Shown here one piece after another: positions 48,567-56,677 of a stretch of 64,000 bases of DNA (positions are counted from its first letter, which is position 1; each line of letters starts with the position of its first letter). The notes below the pieces were generated by a model. That model saw nothing but the letters and a program-made list of their open reading frames with translations. It did not search any database and had not been told where the DNA came from. A program made the position numbers and the translations under genes. Origin of the DNA: Candidatus Saccharimonadota bacterium. Its GTDB lineage: Bacteria > Patescibacteriota > Saccharimonadia > Saccharimonadales > Saccharimonadaceae. Where the stretch lies: the NCBI GenBank assembly GCA_017433245.1, contig JAFRHO010000009.1, positions 62,001-126,000 on the forward strand, in the 5' to 3' direction.

Positions 48567-49283
48567 ATGAAAAAAACGAAAAAGAATCATCGACGGGCAG
48601 GAACAGTTTACTTGAGGGTTGCGAAAAAGTGTTTAGATCGAGAGTGTCCTGCTATGCCCACATCGACAAAAGAGTCGATTCTGAGTCGTGGTGATTTACA
48701 CGAGATTGAGAAATATGTCAAAGTCGCCCGAATAATCAGTGTGGCAGTGCACGAGTTCAAGCGCATAATACGCGGCTACGAGTTAAACGTACCACCGACG
48801 GTGTTCTGGAACATGCTCTATGCAGAGGATCCAGGAGCGGCATTGGCTGATTTCGTAACACAGCTGAAACGCAAGCAGTTCTTAAAAGAACAAAAAGCAA
48901 AAATTACTTTTTGGATGCTGAAGGTGATTCATGATGAGTGGATGGAAGTGCATCAAGACGATTTCTTTGATATCAAAAAGATTCGGCAAAGATGTGTTTT
49001 TATGCCGTTCGAGCTGATTGGCTTTGAGAGAGTTATGTTTTATATGATTTATATTGAGGATATGTTGCGTGTTCTGGACTGGGATGTTGACAGAAATTCT
49101 TTGAAGAGTTATTACTATCAGAGACAGCGAGATTTTGAGGAACGGAACAATTTGAGTGTCCGGTGGTATGGAAATGATGCACTGGTTAATTACCTGATGC
49201 AAGCGGAATATCCGGTACCGGGTAAAATCGCAAGAGTTCTGCGTAGCGATCGAAGTGTGGCTATGCGGATGGCGTATTCATGA
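48567..49283 (+). CDS. Orphan basic helical protein
   Basis: About 238 aa, no recognised family. Lys/Arg-rich start (MKKTKKNHRRAG), predicted mostly helical, rich in Met, Tyr and Arg (FERVMFYMIYIEDMLRVLDWDVDR). ATG 48567 is preferred over the ATG 21 bp upstream because a GGGGG Shine-Dalgarno lies between them. Own promoter and terminator; shares a leader motif with the archaemetzincin-like gene. Confidence 0.65.
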   Translation: MKKTKKNHRRAGTVYLRVAKKCLDRECPAMPTSTKESILSRGDLHEIEKYVKVARIISVAVHEFKRIIRGYELNVPPTVFWNMLYAEDPGAALADFVTQLKRKQFLKEQKAKITFWMLKVIHDEWMEVHQDDFFDIKKIRQRCVFMPFELIGFERVMFYMIYIEDMLRVLDWDVDRNSLKSYYYQRQRDFEERNNLSVRWYGNDALVNYLMQAEYPVPGKIARVLRSDRSVAMRMAYS

Positions 49284-49290
49284 CGTAATA

Positions 49291-49321
49291 AGCCGAGGTC
49301 GCAATATGACCTCGGTTTTTC
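49291..49321 (+). terminator. Terminator after gene 48567
   Basis: CCGAGGTC / GACCTCGG stem with a 7-nt loop and T-run. Confidence 0.92.
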
Positions 49322-49346
49322 ATTGACAAAAAAGAGGTAAAAACCC

Positions 49347-49375
49347 TTGGCAAAATGGAAAAAGTGTGATAAAAT
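49347..49375 (+). promoter_or_regulatory. Promoter of the ribosomal protein operon
   Basis: TTGGCA (49347-49352), 17-bp spacer, TAAAAT (49370-49375) with TGA. Start expected near 49382. Confidence 0.82.
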
Positions 49376-49381
49376 GTAAGT

Positions 49382-49553
49382 ATTAACTAGACATAAGGTC
49401 AGGTCCCGTTAGGGAAACCAGCCTCAAAGTCTAGTTTTAGTAGTGTATTTTACCTGGTGTACAGAGGCAAAATGCTAAAAAGCGCCTATAGGGCGCGTGG
49501 AGTGCCAGTGGGGGGTTACTGGAGTATTAAATAAAATAAAGGAAAGGAATAGG
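49382..49553 (+). promoter_or_regulatory. Highly structured leader of the ribosomal operon
   Basis: Four successive hairpins: P1 AACTAGAC / GTCTAGTT (49385-49436), containing GTCAGGTCC and AACCAGCC; P2 49445-49475 (GTATTTT / AAAATGC); P3 GCGCC / GGCGC (49482-49496); P4 CCAGT / ACTGG (49505-49522). P1 resembles the conserved apical domain of SRP (4.5S) RNA. It is either a binding site for an autoregulating r-protein (such as L4) or an SRP-like RNA processed from the transcript. Confidence 0.6.
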
Positions 49554-50174
49554 ATGCAAGTCATTCTCGGCACCAAAATTGGTATGACCCAGATTATCGG
49601 TGAAGATGGTGTAGTTACTCCCGTAACTATCCTTCAAGCCGGTCCGTGCACAGTGACTCAGATAAAGACTGTCGAATCGGATGGTTATAATGCTGTGCAA
49701 GTGGGCTACGGTCAGGGTAAGAATCTGAGCAAGTCGGTTTCCGGCCACCTAAAAAAGGCTGGAGAAAATATAAATCCTAAGGTCCTGAAGGAATTTCGCG
49801 TTGAAGAGATTCCGGAAGATATGAAGCTGGGCGCAAGTCTCACGGTCGAAAGTTTCAAATTAGGTGATAAGGTGGCAGTTACTGGTACTAGCAAAGGTAA
49901 AGGTTACGCTGGTACGGTGAAGCGCCACAATTTTAATGAATCACGCAATACGCACGGTTTTAAGGGCGATATTCGTAAAGTCGGTTCCATCGGTTCGATG
50001 TACCCACAAAAAGTCTGGAAAGGTAAGAAAATGCCGGGTCGGATGGGTCACGATCAGGTTACCGTCAAGAATTTGACCGTCGCTTATATCGATGCAGAAA
50101 AGAACTTGCTTGGTCTTAAGGGCGCAGTGCCTGGTCCAAATAAAGGGATCGTAAGCGTGGAGGGAAAGGAGTAA
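49554..50174 (+). CDS. rplC: 50S ribosomal protein L3
   Basis: 206 aa: VILGTKIGMTQI start and KGKGYAGTVKRHNF ... GSIGSMYPQKVWKGKKMPGRMGHDQVTV. First gene of the operon: rpsJ (S10), which usually precedes it, is absent from this position. The long leader ends with an AAAGGAAAGG RBS before ATG 49554; in-frame codons upstream fall in the structured leader. Confidence 0.96.
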   Translation: MQVILGTKIGMTQIIGEDGVVTPVTILQAGPCTVTQIKTVESDGYNAVQVGYGQGKNLSKSVSGHLKKAGENINPKVLKEFRVEEIPEDMKLGASLTVESFKLGDKVAVTGTSKGKGYAGTVKRHNFNESRNTHGFKGDIRKVGSIGSMYPQKVWKGKKMPGRMGHDQVTVKNLTVAYIDAEKNLLGLKGAVPGPNKGIVSVEGKE

Positions 50175-50175
50175 T

Positions 50176-50775
50176 ATGGCTACTTTGAATAAAGATGTAT
50201 TTGGACTCAATGTAGAGAACCACGAACTCGTAAAACTCTGTTACGATGCGTATCTTGCTAACTCTCGTTCTTCACACGCGAAGACTTTGAAGCGTGGCGA
50301 AGTGCGTGGCGGTGGTAAGAAGCCCTGGAGGCAAAAAGGGACTGGTAGAGCCAGATTTGGTTCGACTCGTAACCCGATTTGGCGTCATGGTGGTGTGGCA
50401 TTTGGTCGCACCGGCAATGAGAACTTTACTAAGAAGATTTCGAAAGCGTCGAAATTACTCGCTGTACGCCAAGCTTTGTCGATGAAGAATGCCGATAAGG
50501 CAGTGTTAGTACTACCGGCTGACGTAAAATTAACTGGTAAGACTAAGGATGCGGCAAAGGTTTTGAAAGATATGAAGCTTGAGGGTAAGAACGTGCTTGC
50601 GGTAGCAGCAGAGAAGACTCCTGAAGTGCTTCGTTCGACTAATAATTTGCCAAATGTAAAATTGGTACGCGCTACTTATCTTAATGTATTCGATATCATA
50701 AATGCAGATGCAGTGGTATTTTCAGAGGCTGCTCTTAAAGCAACTGAAAAATGGTTAATGGGAGAGGAGAAGTAA
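50176..50775 (+). CDS. rplD: 50S ribosomal protein L4
   Basis: 199 aa: GGGKKPWRQKGTGRARFGSTRNPIWRHGGVAFG is the diagnostic loop. L4 is the classical autoregulator of the S10 operon, which makes it the first candidate to bind the structured leader upstream of rplC. One base after rplC. Confidence 0.96.
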   Translation: MATLNKDVFGLNVENHELVKLCYDAYLANSRSSHAKTLKRGEVRGGGKKPWRQKGTGRARFGSTRNPIWRHGGVAFGRTGNENFTKKISKASKLLAVRQALSMKNADKAVLVLPADVKLTGKTKDAAKVLKDMKLEGKNVLAVAAEKTPEVLRSTNNLPNVKLVRATYLNVFDIINADAVVFSEAALKATEKWLMGEEK

Positions 50776-50776
50776 G

Positions 50777-51163
50777 ATGGCAGAAACGACTAATAAGGTG
50801 AATTTGCAACTTCATCTCTTGGAACCAAGAGCTACTGAGAAGAGTTATCTTGAACAGACCAATCGGATTTATGTTTTTCCGGTGAAGAAATCGATGAGTA
50901 AACAAGAAATCGCGAAGATGGTCGAGAAAGAATTTAATGTGACCGTGACGGATGTAAGAACTTTGATTCGTAATGGTAAGAAGACTAAGTTTAGTAAAGG
51001 CAAGCACGCTTATCCTGGTATTACACATCGCCAAGACAAGAAGTTTGCTTATGTAAGATTAAAGCAGGGTGATTCAATCAAGGTGTTTGATGAGCCTGAA
51101 AGTGAAACCAGCGCAAAGGAAGCCAAGAAGGCGGACAAGAATGCAGGGAAGGAGAATAAATAA
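50777..51163 (+). CDS. rplW: 50S ribosomal protein L23
   Basis: 128 aa: LEPRATEKSYLEQTNRIYVFPV and FNVTVTDVRTLIRNGKKTKF. A Lys/Ala/Glu-rich tail (SAKEAKKADKNAGKENK) extends beyond the usual ~95-100 aa. Its stop overlaps the rplB start. Confidence 0.94.
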   Translation: MAETTNKVNLQLHLLEPRATEKSYLEQTNRIYVFPVKKSMSKQEIAKMVEKEFNVTVTDVRTLIRNGKKTKFSKGKHAYPGITHRQDKKFAYVRLKQGDSIKVFDEPESETSAKEAKKADKNAGKENK

Positions 51164-51999
51164 TGGCAATTAAGGCTTACCGCCCAGTAACTCCGGCGCA
51201 GAGGCAGAAGACGACACAGGATTTTGATCAGATTACGACCAATAAACCTTTGAAGTCGCTAACTCGCGCCAAGAAGCAACAGGCGGGTAAAAATAATCAG
51301 GGTCGCATTACGGTGCGACACCGTGGTGGTGGCGTCAAACGTCACTATCGTATCGTAACTTACAAGTTACCAGAGAATTTGACTTTTACCGTTGAAGAAA
51401 TCGAGTATGACCCGAATCGTTCGGCACGTATTGCTCGGGTAAAGGATGAAAAAGGCACATATTATTATGTGCTCGCAGATACTAAGATGACGAAGGGTAC
51501 GACTTTCAAAACCGGTAAGGAAATTGAGGTCGAGGAATCGTCTAGGATGCCACTTGAGAATATTCCGGTTGGTACGTTTGTGTATGCTGTGGAATTAACT
51601 CCAGGTCGTGGTGCACAGATGGTCCGCGCAGCGGGTGCTTCCGCACAGCTTATGGCAAAAGAAGATGGTTACGCCACTCTTAAGATGCCGTCTGGCGAAG
51701 TACGCAAAGTGCTCGTTGAATGTGAAGCATCAATTGGTACCGTTTCGAACGTTCAGCATCAGAATGTGAAAATTGGCGCAGCTGGTCGAAAGCGTCGTAA
51801 GGGTATTCGCCCAACCGTACGCGGTGTTGTGATGAACGCTACAGATCACCCACACGGTGGTGGTGACGGTGGTCGTCACGGTTCGGGTAAAGCACCAAGA
51901 ACTCCGTGGGGTCAGCTCACACTTGGTTATCGTACCCGTCACAATAAGAAAACTAATAACATGATCGTGCGCAGTCGCCACGAAGGAAAGAGGAAATAA
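51163..51999 (+). CDS. rplB: 50S ribosomal protein L2
   Basis: 278 aa: [29 protein letters not shown] and [21 protein letters not shown], the conserved peptidyl-transferase loop. Full length; overlaps rpsS by one base (AATG). Confidence 0.97.
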   Translation: MAIKAYRPVTPAQRQKTTQDFDQITTNKPLKSLTRAKKQQAGKNNQGRITVRHRGGGVKRHYRIVTYKLPENLTFTVEEIEYDPNRSARIARVKDEKGTYYYVLADTKMTKGTTFKTGKEIEVEESSRMPLENIPVGTFVYAVELTPGRGAQMVRAAGASAQLMAKEDGYATLKMPSGEVRKVLVECEASIGTVSNVQHQNVKIGAAGRKRRKGIRPTVRGVVMNATDHPHGGGDGGRHGSGKAPRTPWGQLTLGYRTRHNKKTNNMIVRSRHEGKRK

Positions 52000-52292
52000 T
52001 GTCGAGGAGTATGAAGAAAGGTCCATTTGTGGACTTTAAACTCGCGAAGAAGATTGCCGCACTTTCCAGCGAAGATCGCACTGTAATTAAAACCTGGGCG
52101 CGTCAATCGACGATTTCACCAGAGATGGTGGGCCGGACGATTGCAGTACACAATGGTAAAGTACATGTACCAGTGTTTATTTCAGAGAATATGGTCGGTC
52201 ATAAGCTTGGTGAATTTGCGCCAACTCGTAAATTTAAGCGCCATGGTGGGAAGAAAGCAGCTGAAGCTGCTGCGGCAAAGGGGAGTAATTAA
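51999..52292 (+). CDS. rpsS: 30S ribosomal protein S19
   Basis: 97 aa: [36 protein letters not shown] and [18 protein letters not shown], with a short Ala-rich extension at the C-terminus. Confidence 0.96.
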   Translation: MSRSMKKGPFVDFKLAKKIAALSSEDRTVIKTWARQSTISPEMVGRTIAVHNGKVHVPVFISENMVGHKLGEFAPTRKFKRHGGKKAAEAAAAKGSN

Positions 52293-52294
52293 TT

Positions 52295-52717
52295 ATGGCA
52301 GAAACATATTTTGCACATGCATATGCGAAGGGTATTGATTCGCAGCCATGGAAGACTAATATTGTGGCTTCCTTGGTGAGGGATCGTTATGTTGCAGATG
52401 CAGTGGTGATTTTGGAAAATACACCGCGCCGGGCAGCTCGAGCAGTTCTCAAGGCGGTGGAGTCAGCTAATGCGAATTTATTAAATAATACCAAGGTGTC
52501 AATTGACCCGAAGACGATTCGCGTCGCAAGAATTTTTGTTACCAATGGTACGAGGATGCGTCGCTACAAGCCAGCATCGAGGGGTCGTGCTTTACCGTAT
52601 GAGATTATTTCGTCCAACATATTTGTTGAGGTCGCAGGCGAAGAGAAAGTTAAGAAAGAAGCCAAGGCTGCTGAAAAGTCTGCTGCTAAGGCTGAAGCGA
52701 AGAAGGAGAAAAAGTAA
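52295..52717 (+). CDS. rplV: 50S ribosomal protein L22
   Basis: 140 aa: globular part with the conserved tunnel hairpin (RVARIFVTNGTRMRRYKPASRGRA) and a Lys/Ala/Glu-rich tail of ~25 residues (KKEAKAAEKSAAKAEAKKEKK). One base before rpsC. Confidence 0.94.
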   Translation: MAETYFAHAYAKGIDSQPWKTNIVASLVRDRYVADAVVILENTPRRAARAVLKAVESANANLLNNTKVSIDPKTIRVARIFVTNGTRMRRYKPASRGRALPYEIISSNIFVEVAGEEKVKKEAKAAEKSAAKAEAKKEKK

Positions 52718-52718
52718 T

Positions 52719-53345
52719 ATGGGTCAGAAGGTTAATCCCATCTCTTACCGTCTCCAAGTCAGTAAAGATTGGTCTTCGAAGTGGTTTACACGGAAAAGCG
52801 ATTTTCGTCACTGGCTAGTGGAAGACGTCAAGATTCGCGAGTTTATCGAGAACAGATACAAGTCTCGTCCAACTATTGCGCGTATCAATATTGAGCGCTC
52901 CGCTAATCTTACGACGATTACGATTTTGACTGCGAAAGCAGGTAGCGTAATTGGTAAGCAAGGCGCAGGGATCAATGAATTAAAGAAGGGCCTCGAAAAG
53001 ATTATAAAGGGTCCGATTCGAATTAATGTCGAAGAAGTTAAAAAACCAGAACTAAACGCTAAACTTGTTGCTGAAAATATTGGTTTTCAGTTGGGTAAAC
53101 GTATGAATTTCCGTCGTGCAGTTAAGATGGCTTTACAGTCAACTATGAATGCGGGCGCTAAAGGTGTACGTATCGAGGTGGCAGGGCGTCTGAATGGCGC
53201 TGAAATGTCACGCCGCGAGAAGTTTATCGAGGGGTCAGTGCCTCTACATACGCTTCGTGCGGATATCGACTTTTATTGTCATCATGCACCAACAATTGCC
53301 GGTATTGTAGGCGTGAAGGTTTGGATTTACAAGGGGGAAAAGTAA
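52719..53345 (+). CDS. rpsC: 30S ribosomal protein S3
   Basis: 208 aa: GQKVNPISYRLQVSKDWSSKWF, KH domain with GSVIGKQGAGINELKKGLEK, and RLNGAEMSRREKFIEGSVPLHTLRADIDF. The C-terminus ends soon after the core, shorter than in E. coli. MGQKVNP at 52719 is the true start; a longer in-frame stretch upstream overlaps rplV. Confidence 0.96.
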   Translation: MGQKVNPISYRLQVSKDWSSKWFTRKSDFRHWLVEDVKIREFIENRYKSRPTIARINIERSANLTTITILTAKAGSVIGKQGAGINELKKGLEKIIKGPIRINVEEVKKPELNAKLVAENIGFQLGKRMNFRRAVKMALQSTMNAGAKGVRIEVAGRLNGAEMSRREKFIEGSVPLHTLRADIDFYCHHAPTIAGIVGVKVWIYKGEK

Positions 53346-53346
53346 A

Positions 53347-53766
53347 ATGGCAATTATGATTCCAAAGAAACTTGCACATCGCAAGGTTCGTAAAGGTAAA
53401 AACGAAGGTATCGCAACGCGTTGCAACACAGTGGCATTTGGCGATTATGGACTAATGTCACTCGATAACGAGCGGGTAAATTCACGTCAAATCGAGGCAG
53501 CTCGTCAGGCGATTACTCGTTATATTAAGCGTGGTGGTAAAATCTGGATTCGGATTTTCCCACATACACCTGTAACCAAGAAGCCACTTGATGTAAAAAT
53601 GGGTTCGGGTAAGGGTGAGCCACAGTTTTATGTAGCAAAAGTGAAAGCTGGTACGGTGATGTTTGAAATCGCTGATGTGACCGATGAACAGGCAAAAGAA
53701 GCTTTGCGTCTCGCGTCACACAAGTTACCGGTGAAATGTAAAATAATTAAGAAAGAGGAGTTTTAA
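53347..53766 (+). CDS. rplP: 50S ribosomal protein L16
   Basis: 139 aa: [54 protein letters not shown]. The L29 gene (rpmC) that normally follows is absent: only one base separates this stop from rpsQ. Confidence 0.96.
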   Translation: MAIMIPKKLAHRKVRKGKNEGIATRCNTVAFGDYGLMSLDNERVNSRQIEAARQAITRYIKRGGKIWIRIFPHTPVTKKPLDVKMGSGKGEPQFYVAKVKAGTVMFEIADVTDEQAKEALRLASHKLPVKCKIIKKEEF

Positions 53767-53767
53767 A

Positions 53768-54121
53768 ATGGCACACACTTTGATTGGGACCGTAACTTCT
53801 GACAAGCGCGATAAGACCATTACCGTCTCCATTGTTTCTCGGGAAACTCACCCTCTATATCGTAAGCAGTATTCGAAAACGCGTAAATATACTGCGCACG
53901 ATGAGAAAAACGAAGCACATAAGGGCGATCGTGTAGAAATCGCCATGACGCGACCTTTGTCGAAGACTAAGGCTTATACTTTGGTGAAGATTTTGGAGCG
54001 TTCGCACGGTACTGTGGAACTGAAGGAAGATGTCAATGAAATTGAACTTCCAGAGAAAGTTGGCGCAGATGAAATCGCGAAGGCCAAGAAGGCAGATAAG
54101 GCTGAAGGGGAGGAGGCTTAA
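53768..54121 (+). CDS. rpsQ: 30S ribosomal protein S17
   Basis: 117 aa: LIGTVTSDKRDKTITVSI and HDEKNEAHKGDRVEIAMTRPLSKTKAYTL. An acidic/Lys tail (~35 aa, ADEIAKAKKADKAEGEEA) goes beyond the usual ~85 aa. It abuts rplN directly. Confidence 0.94.
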   Translation: MAHTLIGTVTSDKRDKTITVSIVSRETHPLYRKQYSKTRKYTAHDEKNEAHKGDRVEIAMTRPLSKTKAYTLVKILERSHGTVELKEDVNEIELPEKVGADEIAKAKKADKAEGEEA

Positions 54122-54490
54122 ATGATTCAACAAGAAACTAGATTAAAAGTTGCGGATAACTCTGGCGCGAAGGAACTTGGCGTCATTCGGGTACTTGGTG
54201 GTACTCGTGCTAGGTATGCTCGAGTTGGTGATATCGTAACTTGTTCAGTAAAGGACGCAACGCCAACTGGTAGCGTGAAGAAGAAAGCAGTCGTGCGTGC
54301 GGTAATCGTACGTACAGTAGCACCAATTCGTCGTCCAGATGGTTCAACTATTCGTTTCGACGAAAACGCTGCAGTATTGGTCAACGATGATAAAACACCA
54401 CGCGGTACACGTGTATTTGGTCCGATTCCTAGAGAACTGCGTGACGCTGGTTTTACAAAGATTATTAGCTTAGCACCGGAGGTACTCTAA
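54122..54490 (+). CDS. rplN: 50S ribosomal protein L14
   Basis: 122 aa: [19 protein letters not shown] and [20 protein letters not shown]...[14 protein letters not shown]. Full length, universally conserved. Confidence 0.97.
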   Translation: MIQQETRLKVADNSGAKELGVIRVLGGTRARYARVGDIVTCSVKDATPTGSVKKKAVVRAVIVRTVAPIRRPDGSTIRFDENAAVLVNDDKTPRGTRVFGPIPRELRDAGFTKIISLAPEVL

Positions 54491-54491
54491 A

Positions 54492-54779
54492 ATGAAGACC
54501 TTGAAAGTTAATGATAAAGTAAAAGTGATTAGCGGTAGCCACAAAGGTAAAGAAGCTAAAATTGTGCGAATCGATCGCGTAAATGGCAAAGCTTGTCTTG
54601 AAGGGATTGGCGTAGTGGAACGACATGTACGCAAATCATACCTTAACCCGACTGGTGGTAAAAAGACAATTCATCTCGGGATTGATTTATCGAATTTGAA
54701 ATTAGTTGAAGCTGCTAGTTCAGCGAAGACTGCTGTGAAGAAAGTTGACAAGAAAAAAGCTAAGAAAGGAGCTAAATAA
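54492..54779 (+). CDS. rplX: 50S ribosomal protein L24
   Basis: 95 aa with the KOW motif (DKVKVISGSHKGKEAKIVRIDR) and a Lys/Ala tail (KKVDKKKAKKGAK). Overlaps rplE by one base. Confidence 0.94.
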   Translation: MKTLKVNDKVKVISGSHKGKEAKIVRIDRVNGKACLEGIGVVERHVRKSYLNPTGGKKTIHLGIDLSNLKLVEAASSAKTAVKKVDKKKAKKGAK

Positions 54780-55411
54780 TGGCGGAAAAGAAAACGGCTG
54801 CTAAAGCCGAAGCCCCCAAAACTGCTAAGAAAGCAGTGAAGGCTGACGCAAAAGCACAACCACGCCTCAAGGCTCTCTATAATAACGAGCTGAAGGCGAA
54901 ACTGAAGAAGGAGCTGGGGTTTGCTAACATTAATCAAGTTCCAGAGCTAAAGAAAGTCGTAGTATCGGCTGGTGTTGGTAAGAAACGTGAAGATAAGCGT
55001 TTTACTGAGACCGTGGAACTGACGATTGAAAAGATTACGGGTCAGAAGGCGACTTCGAGACTGGCAAAGAAATCAATTGCGACTTTCAAAATTCGGAAAG
55101 GCATGGGTGCACCGGTAGGTTATCTCACGACTCTTCGCAATGATAAAATGTACGAATTTGTGGATAGATTAATCAATATCGCTTTACCACACGTACGGGA
55201 TTTCCATGGTGTATCACGCACAGCATTTGATGCGCAAGGGAATTACAACTTAGGCCTTAAAGAACAAACGGTCTTCCCGGAGATTACTTTCGAGGATGCA
55301 TCGGTACTTCATGGCCTAGAGGTAACGTTTATTATTAAAAATGGTTCAAAGGAAGGAAGCTATAAATTGCTAGAACTCTTCGGAATGCCGTTTGAAAAGG
55401 AGGCAAAGTAG
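54779..55411 (+). CDS. rplE: 50S ribosomal protein L5
   Basis: 210 aa: an N-terminal Lys/Ala extension of ~28 residues ([20 protein letters not shown]) before the standard fold ([50 protein letters not shown]). The extension is unusual for L5. Confidence 0.95.
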   Translation: MAEKKTAAKAEAPKTAKKAVKADAKAQPRLKALYNNELKAKLKKELGFANINQVPELKKVVVSAGVGKKREDKRFTETVELTIEKITGQKATSRLAKKSIATFKIRKGMGAPVGYLTTLRNDKMYEFVDRLINIALPHVRDFHGVSRTAFDAQGNYNLGLKEQTVFPEITFEDASVLHGLEVTFIIKNGSKEGSYKLLELFGMPFEKEAK

Positions 55412-55412
55412 T

Positions 55413-55682
55413 ATGGCTAAAAAATCTGCAGTCCTCCGTGACGAAAAACGACGCAAGATGTACGAAAAATATAAAGAGAAGCGTGCTGCGCTCAAAGCCG
55501 CAGGCGACCTTGAAGGTTTGGCTAAGTTGCCACGTAACGCTTCGCCAACTCGACTCAAGAATCGCGATATGTTGGATGGTCGTCCACGTGGTTATATGCG
55601 CCGATTTGGTTTATCACGTATTAACTTCCGGGAAAAAGCAAGTAAAGGTGAAATTCCTGGTGTAACTAAGAGTAGTTGGTAG
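55413..55682 (+). CDS. rpsN: 30S ribosomal protein S14
   Basis: 89 aa, zinc-free long type: [69 protein letters not shown]. Starts one base after rplE with an AAAGGAGG RBS; MAKKS is chosen over an upstream Met inside rplE. Confidence 0.95.
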   Translation: MAKKSAVLRDEKRRKMYEKYKEKRAALKAAGDLEGLAKLPRNASPTRLKNRDMLDGRPRGYMRRFGLSRINFREKASKGEIPGVTKSSW

Positions 55683-55697
55683 GAGAAAGGAGAGAAT

Positions 55698-56099
55698 ATG
55701 TCATTACAATCTACAGATCAAATTGCTGACCTTCTGACGCGTATTCGTAACGCTATTAAGGTGAACAAAAATGAAATCCTCGTCCCAACTTCGAAACTGA
55801 AGGCTGGGGTGATTGAAGTGCTAGCCAAGAATGGTTACATTGCTGGATTTAATATTGAAGACGGTAAACCACGCGGCATGCTTCGCATTGTCATTAACGA
55901 AGCTGGCGCTGGCGCTAAGATTAACGAAATTACTAAGGTGTCAAAGCCTGGTCGTCGTGTGTATTCGTCGGCTGATGAACTTCCGGTTGTAAAGTCTGGA
56001 CGCGGCATGGTGATTGTGTCGACCTCCAAGGGCTTGATGACTGGACGTGAAGCGAAGAAGAATCGGCTGGGTGGTGAAATATTGGTGAAAGTTTGGTAA
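55698..56099 (+). CDS. rpsH: 30S ribosomal protein S8
   Basis: 133 aa: TDQIADLLTRIRNAIKVNKNEILVPTSKLK and the C-terminal GRGMVIVSTSKGLMTGREAKKNRLGGEILVKVW. Last gene of the operon; L6, L18, S5, L15 and secY do not follow as they do in most bacteria. Confidence 0.96.
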   Translation: MSLQSTDQIADLLTRIRNAIKVNKNEILVPTSKLKAGVIEVLAKNGYIAGFNIEDGKPRGMLRIVINEAGAGAKINEITKVSKPGRRVYSSADELPVVKSGRGMVIVSTSKGLMTGREAKKNRLGGEILVKVW

Positions 56100-56116
56100 T
56101 ATTCAGACTTGTGTAA

Positions 56117-56152
56117 AAATGAACTGGTTTAGGCCAGTTCATTTTTTTTGTT
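56117..56152 (+). terminator. Terminator of the ribosomal operon
   Basis: AATGAACTGG / CCAGTTCATT stem with a 6-nt loop and eight T. Confidence 0.95.
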
Positions 56153-56159
56153 GTTTTTT

Positions 56160-56401
56160 TGTCTACCAAAGCCCACTAATTATTAAGAACTGGACTTGGT
56201 GGTTGTGATAACTACATTATTCGTCAGGTGCGGCGCGTCTTAGCGATGATGCAATGGTTTAGTTATATACAGTTTGCACTGGATGATAAAAATTTATCTA
56301 TATAGTGTGACTGTAACCGACGCTTGCACACTGGAATAATGTAGACATCACAACAGACCAAATCTGTTAAATGTTCTTAATATTTAGTAGGCTTTGGTAG
56401 T
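56160..56401. repeat. 242-bp inverted-repeat element or long-hairpin RNA
   Basis: The ends are ~30-bp inverted repeats with three mismatches (TCTACCAAAGCCCACTAAT vs the reverse of ATTTAGTAGGCTTTGGTAG). Pairing resumes further in (TTGTGAT-CTACATTATTC both sides, then CAG...GCGTC), so nearly the whole stretch folds on itself. No ORF. A weak terminator-like hairpin (ACATC TAAA GGTGT, T5) lies just to the right. Either a MITE-like element or a structured RNA; no promoter is evident immediately left. Confidence 0.7.
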
Positions 56402-56485
56402 CGAAATATCAACATCTAAAGGTGTCTTTTTGTGTATACACTTGAAAATGGTGTCTACTATTAAGGGTACAGTTTAAACTGAAGC

Positions 56486-56677
56486 CTACGCGCCAGGAGC
56501 GACGCAGCGAATAGCCCTCCCGTAGTACTTGTTGCCGTCGAGTGTGCCCGGGTAGACGTAAGACGGACCCAGGTACAAGTTGTAGGCGTAGTAGGACGAA
56601 TAGGCCGTAGAAGACCAATAGTAGACGTACGAGCCACGAGGGTTCACCGAACCGCTGTAGACGTAGCCGGAATAGAC
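56486..56677 (-). other. Putative variable region (DGR-type), locus 2
   Basis: Same 192-bp cassette as 17612-17803. Invariant blocks keep identical nucleotides, while variable codons are mainly TAC/AAC/GTC/CTC/GGC against GAC/AAC/AGC/GGC at the other locus. The encoded stretch is Tyr-rich (SYVYYWSSTAYSSYYAYNLY). Confidence 0.5.

Noticed and set aside
56160-56401. 6S RNA
   Set aside because: A long hairpin would fit in outline, but the length is greater than usual, no promoter lies immediately upstream, and the terminal arms are far more perfect than in 6S RNA.
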